A stretch of 64,000 bases of DNA from Ligula intestinalis (taxonomy: Eukaryota > Platyhelminthes > Cestoda > Diphyllobothriidea > Diphyllobothriidae): contig JAYGXS010000003.1 of assembly GCA_036362985.1 (NCBI GenBank), positions 41,891,128 to 41,955,127 on the forward strand, in the 5' to 3' direction. A model generated the notes under the pieces. It did no database searches. It worked only from the letters and a program-made list of their open reading frames with translations, and was not told the DNA's origin. Below, piece after piece: positions 53,758 through 64,000 of this stretch; positions within the stretch are counted from its first letter, which is position 1, and every line of letters begins with the position of its first letter. The position numbers and the translations under genes are program-made.

Positions 53758-54557
53758 ATGACCAAACCAACAGTGTCTTTACCGGAATTCTGGCAGCAAT
53801 CCCCTGAACTTTATTTTTTTCGCATTGAAGTATTGTTTCACTCTGCTAAAATCACAGAGAAACTTGACAAATTTTACAAGTTGATAGAGGCTCTTCCTCC
53901 TTCTATCTTAGCTCAGGTTCAAACACTTTTGAGTAATCCTCCTTTGGAAAACCCCTACACAAAATTGAAGTCTGAGCTTTTATGGCTAACTTCTGTTTCT
54001 GACCGGCAGCGTTAGCATGCTTTGGTCAAAGAAGAGGCTTTAGGCGATCGTAAGCCGTCCTTATTTCTAAATCGGATGCTTTCTCTTCAGGGCGATATGA
54101 CAATTGACGCAATTTTTTCAAAGAAATGTTTTTACAGCACCAGCCTTCCTCCATTCAAACTATTCTGGCTGGTGGGTCAGACGATTTCGATGTTATGAAA
54201 TTCACCACGATGGTGGATAAGATGATGGAGGTTAAACGTTTCTCTTCCGTTTCTATTGCTCAAGTATCACAGCCTGTGGCTGCCCCTAGCTCAGATTTAT
54301 CTGACCTCAAAGCACAGGTAGCTCAACTAGTAGCGACTATCGCTACCATGCAACTGCGCAACTCTCCTCGTCAATCTCGGCGTTCCAGCAGCCGCGACCG
54401 GACTCGTTCGACCAGTCGTGACCGCTATAGCTCTTGCTACCACTCGAAAACGGATAACCTTTGTTGGTATCATGCCAATTGGGGCACTAGAGCAAAGGAC
54501 TGTATCCCACCTTGCTCTTTTAAGTCTTCTTCGGAAAAGTCCTCGGTCGGAGAGTAA
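53758..54557 (+). pseudogene. Gypsy-C Gag
   Basis: ATG at 53758: LPEFWQQSPELYFFRIEVLF, KITEKLDKFYKLIEALPPSI, NPYTKLKSELLWL. TAG at 54013-54015 interrupts, and a shift near 54115 leads to MFLQHQPSSIQTILAGGSDD, then an SR-rich linker and CWYHANWGTRAKDCIPPC near the end. That C-x2-H-x9-C-x3-C knuckle is the hallmark of the CsRn1/Kabuki group. Gag ends at 54557 and the protease frame overlaps it in the -1 frame. Confidence 0.9.
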
Positions 54558-55210
54558 ACGCAACCGAGCTCTCTGGCAACACTTCGGGTCGTACCTTTTA
54601 CGTTTGCGACAGCAAAAGTAGCACCCATTTCTTAATTGACACAGGCGCTCAACTATCCGTTATCCCGCCCTTGCCAGCCGACTGTAGTTGCCCTAATCCT
54701 GGTTTTGTGCTCCAGGCTGTTAACTCTTCCCCCATTAATACTTTTGGACTCCGTTCACTTTCCCTTGACATTGGTCTTAGGCGTCACTTTCCTTGGATAT
54801 TTTTGGTTGCGGATGTTCCTACCGCTATACTTGGTGCAGATTTTCTCGGGGCTTTTGGTCTAATTATCGACTGCCGTCGTTCCCGTTTACTTGAGGAGAC
54901 TACGAAGTTGACCTCTCCAGGTATTCCTTCATCTGAAGAGTCCCGCAAACTCACCGTCTTGGACCCTGATCCTGGCTGTCCATTTCGCCAACTTCTTGCG
55001 AGATATCCTGGTTTACTCTGTCCAACCTTTAGTTCTTCTACACCGCCGCATGATGTTGTTCATCATATCCGAACCGCAATTCCTCCTGTTTTCTCTGGCC
55101 CTCGTCGCCTCGCGCCTGCACGTTTTACTGCTGCTAAGGCCGACTTCGAGCACATGCTTCAGATGGGCATTGTCCACCAATCTGACAGTCCATGGGCTTC
55201 ACCCCTTCAC
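54557..55210 (+). pseudogene. Gypsy-C protease and RT N-terminus
   Basis: Protease: THFLIDTGAQLSVIPPLPAD (catalytic D intact) and TAILGADFLGAFGLIIDCRR. The RT approach reads HHIRTAIPPVFSGPRRLAPA, RFTAAKADFEHMLQMGIVHQ and SDSPWASPLH, where LINE F is inserted. RT resumes at MVPKADSGDW (57327). The frame runs on without a stop into LINE F. Confidence 0.92.
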
Positions 55211-56446
55211 CCCTTCTGGAGACGCTACAGATTAACCGGCTCAAGTAAACACTTACGGGAGTATAAGCAACAACGTAACATTTGTAAAAGAGAAGCTACT
55301 AAACTGCGCAAGAAATACGAGTTGAACATATTACACAAGTCGTTGGAACACCCCAAGATCTTGTACGGTTACATACGAAGCACGAAGAGATCTCAGGAAT
55401 TGATCCCTGCCCTTAGATCAGCTGATGGACAACTGGTGACCGAAGACCAGACGAAAGCCTTCCTTCTCTCCGATTTTTTTGAATCCGTCTACACCCGAGA
55501 ACCTACAACTTTTGCTGACGGTCCGTCCACTCATCGACCGATAACTGCACCTTTACCCTCCTCCTTATTGCCCAAAAAAGAGGACCTAGAGTTTTCACAC
55601 AACACTGTCAGGGCCGAATTACTCCAACTTAAGCCTGCCAAATCACCTGGGCCGGACAAAATTCCTGCACTAGCACTAAGAGAATTAGCTAACGAACTAT
55701 GCAAACCCCTGGCTGCCATCTTCCAGAAATCTTTTGACGAAGGCGAACTCCCAGAAGAATGGAAGTGGGTTAACGTCACCCCGATCTATAAGGGAGGTTT
55801 GCGACTTGATTGCGCAAATTACCGTCCTGTCAGTCTAACTTGCATCGCGTGCAAGGTAATGGAGCGCATTATTAAAAAGCATTTAATGTATATCCTCGAA
55901 AGCAACAAAATACTATGTGATGGACAGCATGGCTTTCTCCCAGGACGCTCTTGCCTCACGAGTGCTCTTTACTCACAGGACAAGTGGACAAAGGCCGCTG
56001 ATATAGGCTATCCAATTGATGTTTTATTCTTCGACTTCAAAAAGGCCTTCGATAGTGTACTACACAGGCTTCTTCTGCAGAAGATTTGGGACGTGAGAAT
56101 CCAAGGAAAAATGTATAAATGGATCAGTAGTTTCTTGTCCCTCAGAGAACAGAGGGTCGTTGTCGGAAACCCAACCTCAGAATGGACAATGGTCGAGATT
56201 GGTGTACCACAAGGCTCAGTTTTGGGTCCGCTGCTATTCCTGATTTACGTAAACGACTGTCTCAATGAGCTTGATTTGGCAGCTGTCATGTTTGCGGATG
56301 ACATAAAAGTATGGGCTGAAATTAGGTGCGCCGACGACGCAAAGAGACTTCAGTCGAACATCGATAAACTGGTTATCTGGTCGTCCACGTGGTTTCTTAA
56401 CTTTAATGTATCCAAGTGTCTTGTTCTACACATAAGCCCGGGGTGA
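55211..56446 (+). pseudogene. LINE F reverse transcriptase, first part
   Basis: Open for 411 codons in frame with the upstream gypsy protease. Blocks: LREYKQQRNICKREATKLRK, SADGQLVTEDQTKAFLLSDF, KPAKSPGPDKIPALALRELA, FDEGELPEEWKWVNVTPIYK, LDCANYRPVSLTCIACKVME, GQHGFLPGRSCLTSALYSQD, VLFFDFKKAFDSVLHRLLLQ, IGVPQGSVLGPLLFLIYVND and VMFADDIKVW, i.e. the FADD catalytic motif. TGA at 56444-56446 ends it, after LVLHISPG. All RT core motifs are intact in this copy, which suggests a fairly recent insertion. Confidence 0.94.
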
Positions 56447-57142
56447 AAAGTGCTACCGAAACACAGTTATTTTATCAATGGTACCGCATTAAACGAGGTT
56501 GAGACACACAAAGATCTGGGTATATGGACAACCGCGAACTTGATGCAAACAGAGCACTGTAAAACGTCCGTCCAGAAGGCAACTAGTACTCTGCACTGGA
56601 TCAGACGAGCGTTCAAAATCTTTCCACCTGAACTCTTCGGAAAAATATTTAGCACCTTTGTGAGACCACATCTTGAATACGGAATGTCAGTTTGGACACC
56701 GTGGTTGAAGAAAGATGTGGAGCTTCTTGAACAAGTGCAACGCAGGGCGACAAAGTTGGTCGACGGTCTCAGGGACTTACCATATCAGGAGAGATTGATA
56801 AAACTTGACCTTTTCCCTTTGTATTACAGGAACGTTCAGTGCAGCCTGCTCTGGAAATTCCGGATAATCCGGGGCCACATTTCCTCCCTAAAATTGGATG
56901 ATTTCTCCCAATCAGCCACCACTACTCACCTGCGTGACCATTCTTACAAGGTCACAAACGAACGCACCCGATTAGACCTCCGAAAATATTTCTCCAGTCA
57001 ACGCGTGGTCTGGCCTTGGGACTTGCTACCAAGCGAGACGGTTTCCGCTGACACAATTGTGGAATTTAAAAGAAGACTTGATATGATTTTATTTGACAAA
57101 AGGCGGCTTTTACAACACGATTTCCTACTGCCAGCACTGTGA
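56447..57142 (+). pseudogene. LINE F reverse transcriptase, C-terminal part
   Basis: Same frame as the first part, resumed right after the TGA: THKDLGIWTTANLMQTEHCK, RAFKIFPPELFGKIFSTFVR, PHLEYGMSVWTPWLKKDVEL, EQVQRRATKLVDGLRDLPYQ, SLLWKFRIIRGHISSLKLDD, DLRKYFSSQRVVWPWDLLPS, FKRRLDMILFDKRR. Ends at TGA 57140-57142. A single stop thus separates the two halves. The thumb and C-terminal motifs are typical of CR1. Confidence 0.93.
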
Positions 57143-57326
57143 ACAATTTTTCTGGCTTTAGAGCGTTTTCATTCTTTTCCGTGAATATTCACTCGAAATT
57201 TTGTCATGATATCATATGTGCTCCCCCCGACTGCACATTAACTGTAAGAATAACCTTGTTTTCGTTACATCAATAGGGTCCTCAAGGGCATTTCTTGCCT
57301 GTTACCCTTAAAATATACATATAAAC

Positions 57327-58650
57327 ATGGTACCTAAGGCTGATTCTGGTGACTGGCATCCCTGTTGTGACTATCGGGCCTTGAACAACGTTACCATCCC
57401 AGATCGCTATCCAGTCCCGCATCTTCAGGACTTTGCCGGTGCACTATACGGCAAAAGTATGTTCTCAAAGATTGACCTGGTCCGCGCGTTTCATCAAATT
57501 CCGAAAGCCAAAGAAGATGTCTCCAAGACAGGCGTCATTATCTTTTTTGGCCTCTTCGAGTTCTTGCGAATGCCGTTTGGACTTCGCAATGCCTCCCAAA
57601 CCTTCCAGAGGTTTGTTGATAGGATACTACGTGGCCTTCCCTTCGTTTTTGCCTATATTGATGATCTTTTGGTTGCCATCTCTACCACCAAAGACCACAT
57701 GGAGCATCTTGCAACGGTGTTTGACCGCCTTCAACAATTTGGCGTTGTCCTTAACCCATCCAAGTGTGTCTTTGGCGTTCCCTCTCTCGAGGTTCTCGGA
57801 CACCTCGTTGATACCAACGGCATCCATCCGCTCCCTTCTAAGGTTGCGGCTATTCGAGATTTTCCACCTCCTTCTTCAAAGCGTCAGCTGCAGCGATTTT
57901 TGGGCATGGTGAATTTTTACCGCTGGTTTCTTCCGAACTGTGCTGACTATTTTGCCACTCACGAACCTCCTTTCGGGTCCCAAAGGTTCGTTCGAGCTAT
58001 TTGCAGATGCCCTCGCAGCTTTCGACAAGACTAAGGTCGCCCTAGCCGACGCCGTCCTCTTGATGCACCCAGTTCCCGATGCTCCCATCTCAGTCGTGGT
58101 TGATGCCTCCAATGTTGCAGTCGGTACGGTTCTCCAGCAGTATCTTGCAGGTCAGGCCCAACCTGTAGCTTTCTTCTCTAGGAAGTTTAAACCTGCCGAA
58201 TCGCGCTACAGCACATTTGGACGGGAGCTTCTTGCCATCTACCTCGCCGTGAAACACTTCCGGCACGCGCTCGAGGGCAGAGAATTCACAGTTTTCTCTG
58301 ACCACAAGCCATTATCTTTTGCCCTGAAGTCGCAGTCAGACAAGTTGAACCCCCGGGAGATTCGCCAATTGGACTTTATTTCTCAGTTCACCTCAGATAT
58401 CCGCCACATCGGTGGGTCACGCAATGAGGTGGCTGACGCATTTTCCAGACCCTCGATTGCTCATTTGCAACTTACCCCTGGGATCGACCTCGCTGAGATG
58501 GCTGCCGAACAACGCCGTGTTGGCTCACCCCGTGACGAATATGTTTCCGGACTCCAACTCCAGGAGTTGCCGCTGACGACTGGCAACGGCACCATTCTTT
58601 GTGACGTTTCTTCCTCCTCTCATCGCCCCTTTGTGCCGCCATCCCTTTGA
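57327..58650 (+). pseudogene. Gypsy-C RT and RNase H
   Basis: RT resumes: MVPKADSGDWHPCCDYRALN, YPVPHLQDFAGALYGKSMFS, FEFLRMPFGLRNASQTFQRF and FAYIDDLLVA (catalytic). A frameshift near 57940-57955 leads to RNase H: VVDASNVAVGTVLQQYLAGQ, FKPAESRYSTFGRELLAIYL, EGREFTVFSDHKPLSFALKS, and a connection domain ending at TGA 58648. Confidence 0.93.
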
Positions 58651-59862
58651 CGCAATGTTTTTTCCTTCCTGCACGACCTTTCTCACCCTGGGAGTCGAGC
58701 CACCGACAAGCTGGTTTCCCGCCGCTTTGTGTGGCCGAAGCTGCATAAGGATTTGAAGACTTGGGCTCGAGCTTGTCTTGCTTGTCAATGAAGTAAAGTC
58801 CACCGGCACAATAAGGCACCCATCGGAATCTTTCCCAGCCCCGATGCGATGTTCCGCCATGTTCATCTACACCTTGTAGGTCCCCTGCCTCTATTCAATG
58901 GCTTCTCCTACCTTCTGACTTGTGTGGATCGATACACTCGGTGGCCCGAAGCGATGCCAATTCCCGATATGTCAGCTCCAACAGTAGTCAGGGCCTTTCT
59001 TAGTCGTTGGGTTGCCATTTTTGGTGCTCCCTCTACCATCACGACTGATCGAGGTGCCCAATTTGAGTCGTTTGTATTCCAGACTCTTCTCTCCTTTTTA
59101 GGCTGTTTGCGAAATCGCACGACAGCCTATCATCCGTCTGCCAACGGAATGGTGGAACGCTTCCATCGGACCTCGAAAGCCTCCCTCCGCGCTGCAGTCG
59201 ATCCGGAAAACTGGACAGACCATCTCTCACTGGTCCTGTTGGGCATCCGCTCCGCCCTCAAGCCGGACATTGACTGTTCCGCCGCTGAACTGGTGTTCGG
59301 CGCCCCTGTTCGACTTCCCGGCGAGATGATTTCGCCATCCCTTCCAGGTGCGGTCGAGGATCATGCAAACCTCCTGCATCGCCTCCGGCAGTTTCTGCGG
59401 ACGCTATCCCCGTTTCCACCAAGGCCTGCTGTCTCCCAGTCTTACCTCGAAAAAGACTTGGCGACATGTTCTCACGTCTTTTTACGATGTGATCGGATTC
59501 GCAGACCACTGGAAACTCCCTATGACGGCCCGTTCCGGGTTATCTCTCGCGGGGATAAGACCTTCCGCATCCTTCGCGGAACACGAGAGGATGTCATAAG
59601 CGTGGACCGCCTCAAAGCCGCTGTACCTGACATTCCGCCGGACAAGCCCTCTGCTTCTACTTTCCATGCTCTCCAACCCTCAATTCCTCCATCCCGTTTG
59701 TTCCCTCTTCCCACATCTCCACTGCCATCGACAGCTTCTCCTCCCTCCATCCCCTCCAGCATTCTAGTCACAAGCCACTTTTGCCCAGCGCCTCCTGCAT
59801 ACATTACCCGCAGTGGACGCCACGTTCACTTCCCTGACCGGCTTGTATCTCACCATTTTTAA
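58651..59862 (+). pseudogene. Gypsy-C integrase
   Basis: Same frame as RNase H after TGA 58648. Zinc-binding part LHDLSHPGSRATDKLVSRRF with WARACLACQ and a TGA near 58789. Core: HVHLHLVGPLPLFNGFSYLL, TTDRGAQFESFVFQTLLSFL, NGMVERFHRTSKASLRAAVD. The first catalytic Asp is His (HLHLVGP, expected HLDLVGP), while the second D and the E are present. The C-terminal part has PYDGPFRVISRGDKTFRI and VSVDRLK-like VISVDRLKAAVPD and a Pro/Ser-rich tail ending at 59862. Confidence 0.92.
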
Positions 59863-59924
59863 AACGTTTATATTTTCCTTCGGCATCGTTTCTTTACGCC
59901 GCCTTCGGTGTAGTCAGGGGGTAC

Positions 59925-60166
59925 TGTGGTGGTCTTCAACTATTTGGGACCTTAAACATTCTCGTCTCCTTTAACTCTTACCTCCCTGGACTTTGAATGA
60001 ACTGACAAAATCGGTACAAGTTTATCCTCGTGTTTTTGACTATTACGGTTGTAAGCCTTTTCCTTAATATCTTACATACCATACATTGTTTGTCTTTTCT
60101 ATTACGTTAACCGTATATATAGTGTGAGACTGTATTCTGCAGAGTCAGACAAGTACTCTTACCACA
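59925..60166 (+). repeat. Gypsy-C 3' LTR
   Basis: 242 bp, intact. Preceded by the polypurine tract GTCAGGGGGTAC (59913-59924). Confidence 0.95.
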
Positions 60167-60170
60167 TATC

Positions 60171-61850
60171 CAATCTTGCTCCAGTCACAAGTAGTTTGAG
60201 AGGGTGTCCACGCAAGCTAGTGGTAGTGGCCAGCTCGAGGAAATCGCTTGATGCTAGGCAACAATCCTGACCCTGCAGCATGCGAAGTACCTGTTGTTGG
60301 TCACCATGCAGTTGTCTGTAATCCAGAGAAAATAATTCAAGATTGGTCAGTCATGTCTTATTAGGAAGGTACCCTTGGCCTCGCACCAACTTAGTTGCGC
60401 GTCGCTGTACCCTTTCAGGGGTTTTTCGGTCTTTGCCTGTCTAAAATTTCCAGGTTTGTATGGCCTACTCCAATTGGGGTCGTACAAACGTCCACAAGAG
60501 CTAACCAAAGCATATTTCGTCACACTTAGCAAAGGCGCGCTTAATGAGGTGGTGGACATTGCAGATTTGGTCACCTTCAAGCAATGGAAGAAGAATTCTA
60601 TATTGAGGATTTTAAAAACCTGAATTTGCAGCAAAAATGGCTCCATTCACGGAGAGCAGATGGTAAGGTAAATACAGGGTCATTTTAAAAGGACAAAGGT
60701 AAAAGGTGTTGGTGACATTGAATGGCAGGAGCCACTCATTTGATCATTGCTCGTGTCGGTGCAAATTTGCCTGCGGACTTGCTTCGTAATCTTCGTTGCA
60801 GATAACCTTCAAGAGTTTTAAATCGTAGCAAACATTACGGTTTTGCAGTTAAATCCGCTTATGCAGTCGTCGATCTACAAAAGGAAGAGGATAGGGCCCA
60901 GAAAAGAGCCCTAAGGAAACCCACTATCAACCACCACCTCCGCTGATCGCTGATCACCAAGACAAACGGTCTGAATTTGACTGGTCAGGAAGTTTTCCAT
61001 CCATCAGAGAGGGTTGTCTCTTATCCTATACGTCCGAGCTTTTATAGGAAACGTTGATCAGGCACAGTGTCAAATGCCTTCTTGAAGTCTATAAAGACTG
61101 CATGCACCGTATTTCCATGATCGAGTGTTCGGATCCATTGTTCAAGACAGTAGAGAAAATTTGTAAAGCAGGCCCGTACTCTACGGAATCCGTGCTGTTT
61201 TTCAGAAAGAAGTCGATGACGCCCTAAGAATTGCATCAACTCTATTTTGACAATTCGCTACATAATCTTGCAGCATATGTAATTAAGACTTATCGGCCAA
61301 TCGTTGTTTGCTGGCGCCCGACTCCCAATTTTATGTATGGGTGAGATCCACGCTGTCTTCCAGTCGGGTTGCCATTAGCCCGTATTTAGGGAGGCCCGAA
61401 AGAATAAATACAGGGGTTCTGTCAACTCCACGGCTAGCTCTTTCAACAGATCTGAAGGTATGCATTCGGGCGTGGCAAATTCGTGTCTTAGAGTTTCAAA
61501 AGTTTTTGCAGAACAGTAACTTGCGAGAGCTCAATTGGGTCGACGGTCAGGATCTACTCCGCAGTAACGTCGGTTGCGGTTAGCTCGGCCTCCCTTGAAA
61601 GAACCCGGATAGGTGCTCAGCCTTTCCTTTGTTCTCATAAATTTCTAAAACGTTATAATTATTGAATAAAGAATTGCCTAAGGTAGTTGTAGAAGACATT
61701 TGATTTCCGAATGCAAGGTTTATTTGGTCTCTTTCAAAGCTTTGCGGGTTTTTATAAGAAGGTCCTTTACTCTATTTCTCCGCGGCTTGTACTTTTTTGC
61801 TACTCAGTGGTCTTCTGTCTAGGATAGGATAGCCATGGCTTTCGCCTACG
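60171..61850 (-). pseudogene. LINE D: CR1-like RT, right of gypsy C
   Basis: Minus-strand pieces in order: KYKPRRNRVKDLLIKTRKAL (about 61790), EIYENKGKAEHLSGF, FATPECIPSDLLKELAVELT, DWKTAWISPIHKIGS, MMQFLGRHRLLSEKQHGFRR, NTVHAVFIDFKKAFDTVPDQ (61239-61042), and near the left edge SLDYRQLHGDQQQVLRMLQG with LLVTGARLD. The catalytic FADD region is unreadable. The 5' side ends at the PLE-4 repeat, and no endonuclease is present. Confidence 0.87.
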
Positions 61851-61860
61851 ATAAACCTCA

Positions 61861-62303
61861 GACAAGGCATGCATAAACAGGCAAATCAATTTGGATATTA
61901 ATTACTAATCCCTCAAAACCACATGAAAGCATAAACAAGGACCACGGATGACAAGAGTCAATGCGGGTGACAATTATTCGCCTTATCTTCCCCCCTCATC
62001 CTCCCTCCCTTTCTCCACCCCCCTCTCCCGCTGACCGCATAATTGCATTCGGTTGACAACTATTCCCCCTCTCGACCGCGTAATTAAATGCGACCAACGA
62101 TTATTTGCTAACATATTTAATTGCTGTATAATATTCTGTTAGTCATTGTGTTGAGTTAGCTGTTTTTTGCATAACTCTCATACTGTCTGAAGACAAACTG
62201 GGGAACCAGAGTAGAAAATGCACATATAAAAGTACTCATTCCCAGAGAACTTCTTTTACTGAATTAAACTTCTTGGGATGCAGATTTTCCAAAATATAAG
62301 ACT
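61861..62303 (+). repeat. PLE-4 left direct repeat
   Basis: Contains ATGCATAAACAG, a pyrimidine-rich block near 61985-62030, GACCGC(A/G)TAATT words and CTGAAGA...GAAA at 62187-62217. About 90% identical by eye to the right copy. Confidence 0.92.
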
Positions 62304-63590
62304 CAATTTAGAGCACAGTGTTTTGCTTTACGCCCGTCGATGGGAGGAATTCGCGATCCGCGAAAATTTGACGCGAGAACAGCTATCTTTCCTACACCGA
62401 TGCCGAAGCAACAAGATTCTACCCAAGTTTGTGAGAGTGAAACCAGCAATTAAGTCTACTCAGGGCTATGAAGCCGCCAACCGATATGGTCAACACGCTC
62501 CGAAGTTTCATATCCGATGCCCACCACAGGCTCCGAAAATTCATAAAGCGAAAGGAAGAACACATCACGATTTGGGAGGATGGACTTCCCGCAAATATTT
62601 TTGAGACGCTACGTGAAACAATCATGCGTGTTTCAACATTTAAAAGACTAACAAAGAGGACCGCATTAGAAAAGAAATGTATGATAATTTCGGTTACAAG
62701 CAGCAATAATTCCACCCTGCCGAAAAAATTTTAAACTTGTCCTCAAGAGTCCTAACCACAACAGAGGAAATAGTGATAGGCAAAGAGATGGAGTTCAATC
62801 CATCTGATTGCAACTACGTAGACTTCCTTGCCAGTATTGAATCCATCCTACCTTCAACTAACCTGACAGAAGATGAAAGGCATGCAATACGGAGTAATAC
62901 GGTTCAAACACTAAAGAAATCTTAGACCTTCTCAACACTAACCTTTGCTGAAGAAGCAGCGTTAAAGTCACTAAAGAAAGATGAAAGCATCATAGTTTTA
63001 CCAGCTGACAAAGGAAGTTCTACCACCATCCTCAACAAGACGGAGTACACGGAGAAGATGACATCGATGTTGGTAGATGAATCGACTAACACACGTCTAA
63101 GCACCGATCCTACATGGTCACAATACTCAAAGATCTAGAATGTATTGAAGCACCTCACAAACAGAAAATTAATCCCCGGAATTCTAGCAAAATCGCTGAA
63201 ACAAGATTAACCAACGACTGCTAAAATATATATGCTCCCAAAGGTACACAAAGCTGGCATTCCACTTCGACCGATAGCCTCCCTAATCTGTACACCAAAT
63301 TACAAGACTTCCAAGTGGTTATTTTTGCAACTCAATCCACTTAAGGATGAACTCAACTAATTCCATTCAAAACTCCGCAATACCACAAATCAAAAGTTTT
63401 CATGCACACTTTGGAAACGGGACATGACTTTGCATGGGAGGAAACCCGAATCGTTGGCACCTGCCCAACTAGACACGGCAGCGAATTCCTGGAGGCAATG
63501 CACTCGGACGAGGCATGCATAAACAGACATATCAATTTTGATATTAATCACAGCTCCCTCAAAACCAGATGAAAGCAAAAACAAGGACCA
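62278..63590 (+). pseudogene. PLE-4 coding unit, internally deleted
   Basis: N-terminal domain in two frames: LTREQLSFLHRCRSNKILPK, then AHHRLRKFIKRKEEHITIWE and TFKRLTKRTALEKK. From 62737 a frame with VLTTTEEIVIGKEMEFNPSD and NYVDFLASIESILPSTNLTE leads, after TAG 62923, to SIIVLPADKGSSTTILNKTE and, after two stops, KIYMLPKVHKAGIPLRPIAS (RT start). Then the catalytic RT and most of the GIY-YIG domain are missing. What remains at the end is HTLETGHDFAWEETRIVGTC and EFLEAMHSDEACINRHINFD, the endonuclease C-terminus. About 1.2 kb seems lost. Not functional. Confidence 0.88.
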
Positions 63591-63960
63591 CGGACGACAA
63601 GAGTCAAGGCGGGTGACAATTATTCGCCTTACCTTCCCCCCTCCCTCCCACCCTCCCTCCCTCCCTTTCTCCACCCCCTCTCCCGCTGACCGCATAATTG
63701 CATTCGGTTGACAACTATTCCCCCTCTCGACCGCGTAATTAAATGTGACCAACGATTATTTGCTAACATATTTAATTGCTGTATAATCTGCTGTTAGTCA
63801 TTGTGTTGAGTTAGCTGTTTTTTGCATGACTCTCATACTGTCTGAAGAGAAACTGGGGAACCAGAGTAGAAAATGCACACAATAAAGTATTCTTTCCCAA
63901 AGAACTTCTTTTACCGAATTATAGGTCTTGGGATGCAGATTTTCTAATATATGCGACTAT
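63507..63960 (+). repeat. PLE-4 right direct repeat
   Basis: Starts GACGAGGCATGCATAAACAG, contains an expanded pyrimidine block (63635-63685) and CTGAAGA...GAAA at 63842-63872. Homology to the left copy ends near 63960. Confidence 0.92.
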
Positions 63961-64000
63961 TCAGTGTTTTCGTTAGCCATTGGGGCCTATGTTTAGCTTT

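Larger units (their letters stand above)
55211..57325 (+). mobile_element. LINE F: 5'-truncated CR1-like LINE inserted in gypsy-C pol
   Basis: Insertion lies exactly between SPWASPLH and MVPKADS of the gypsy RT. Its 3' end (TTGCCTGTTACCCTT, then AAAATATACATATAAA) matches LINE M. No clear target duplication, as often in CR1 elements. About 2.1 kb, so the ORF1 and endonuclease are missing. Confidence 0.93.
46729..60166 (+). mobile_element. Gypsy-C: CsRn1-like LTR retrotransposon, doubly interrupted
   Basis: The 3' LTR is 59925-60166 (242 bp, TGTGGT...ACCACA). The 5' LTR is the sum of 46729-46852 and 53543-53661, split by gypsy B. The target duplication is TATC (46725-46728 and 60167-60170), inside LINE D. 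Gag has the CHCC-type motif CWYHANWGTRAKDCIPPC seen in the CsRn1/Kabuki group. The pol is split by LINE F. Without insertions the element would be about 4.6 kb. Confidence 0.95.
61861..63960 (+). mobile_element. PLE-4: Penelope-like element with long direct repeats
   Basis: About 443 bp at 61861-62303 recurs at 63507-63960. The first repeat begins with the last codons of the PLE endonuclease and ends with the first codons of the N-terminal domain, i.e. it spans a tandem junction, as does the second. One internally deleted coding unit lies between them. Confidence 0.92.

Noticed and set aside
1..64000. tRNA genes, rRNA genes, CRISPR arrays
   Set aside because: None found by reading. No cloverleaf with A- and B-box spacing, no rRNA core words, and no spaced direct repeats of CRISPR type.

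Overview
The window is animal nuclear DNA, most likely from a parasitic flatworm and perhaps a tapeworm. The reasons are a spliced eukaryotic housekeeping gene, a 34-nt intron inside a transposon gene, and a repeat mix typical of flatworms: a CsRn1-type Ty3/gypsy element, Penelope-like elements (PLEs), CR1/Jockey-like and RTE-like LINEs, and CACTA-like DNA transposons. The species assignment is inference. No bacterial, organellar or CRISPR features were seen.

Host gene: only one is recognisable. Two plus-strand exons (3480-3866 and 6735-6896) encode the C-terminus of WDR3/UTP12, a WD-repeat protein of the small-subunit processome. The 2868-bp intron between them holds a decayed minus-strand PLE and an inverted fragment of the same family.

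0-3.4 kb: a GT microsatellite, a decayed Helitron Pif1-type helicase and a candidate Helitron 3' end. 7.5-10 kb: a gypsy integrase fragment and a second PLE fragment. 10.8-18.8 kb: two tandem PLE units, the second split by gypsy element A (two 425-bp LTRs, 4-bp target duplication); the first unit preserves the empty site. 19-24 kb: a decayed RTE-like LINE carrying a 481-bp inserted repeat, degenerate 5' tandem repeats and a 126-bp foldback.

25-38.5 kb: a CACTA-like transposase gene (K) split by gypsy element G (CATTT duplication), then a long gene-poor stretch, then a second CACTA-like copy (L) with a small intron and a DUF4806-like tail. 39-46.4 kb: a 30-bp minisatellite, a truncated LINE, an isolated LTR, a CACTA ORF2 fragment and a near full-length CR1-like LINE (M).

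46.4-61.9 kb: a nested stack. LINE D (minus) is split by CsRn1-like gypsy C (plus). The 5' LTR of C is split by gypsy B (minus), which is split by LINE E (minus). The pol gene of C is split by LINE F (plus). 61.9-64 kb: a PLE with its long direct repeats.

The most interesting point is that gypsy elements A and B both appear to encode the Gag N-terminus inside the LTR. The reading frame crosses the LTR end and the primer-binding site. Nearly all transposon genes here carry stops or frameshifts. All calls come from reading the sequence and its translations; no database search was run.
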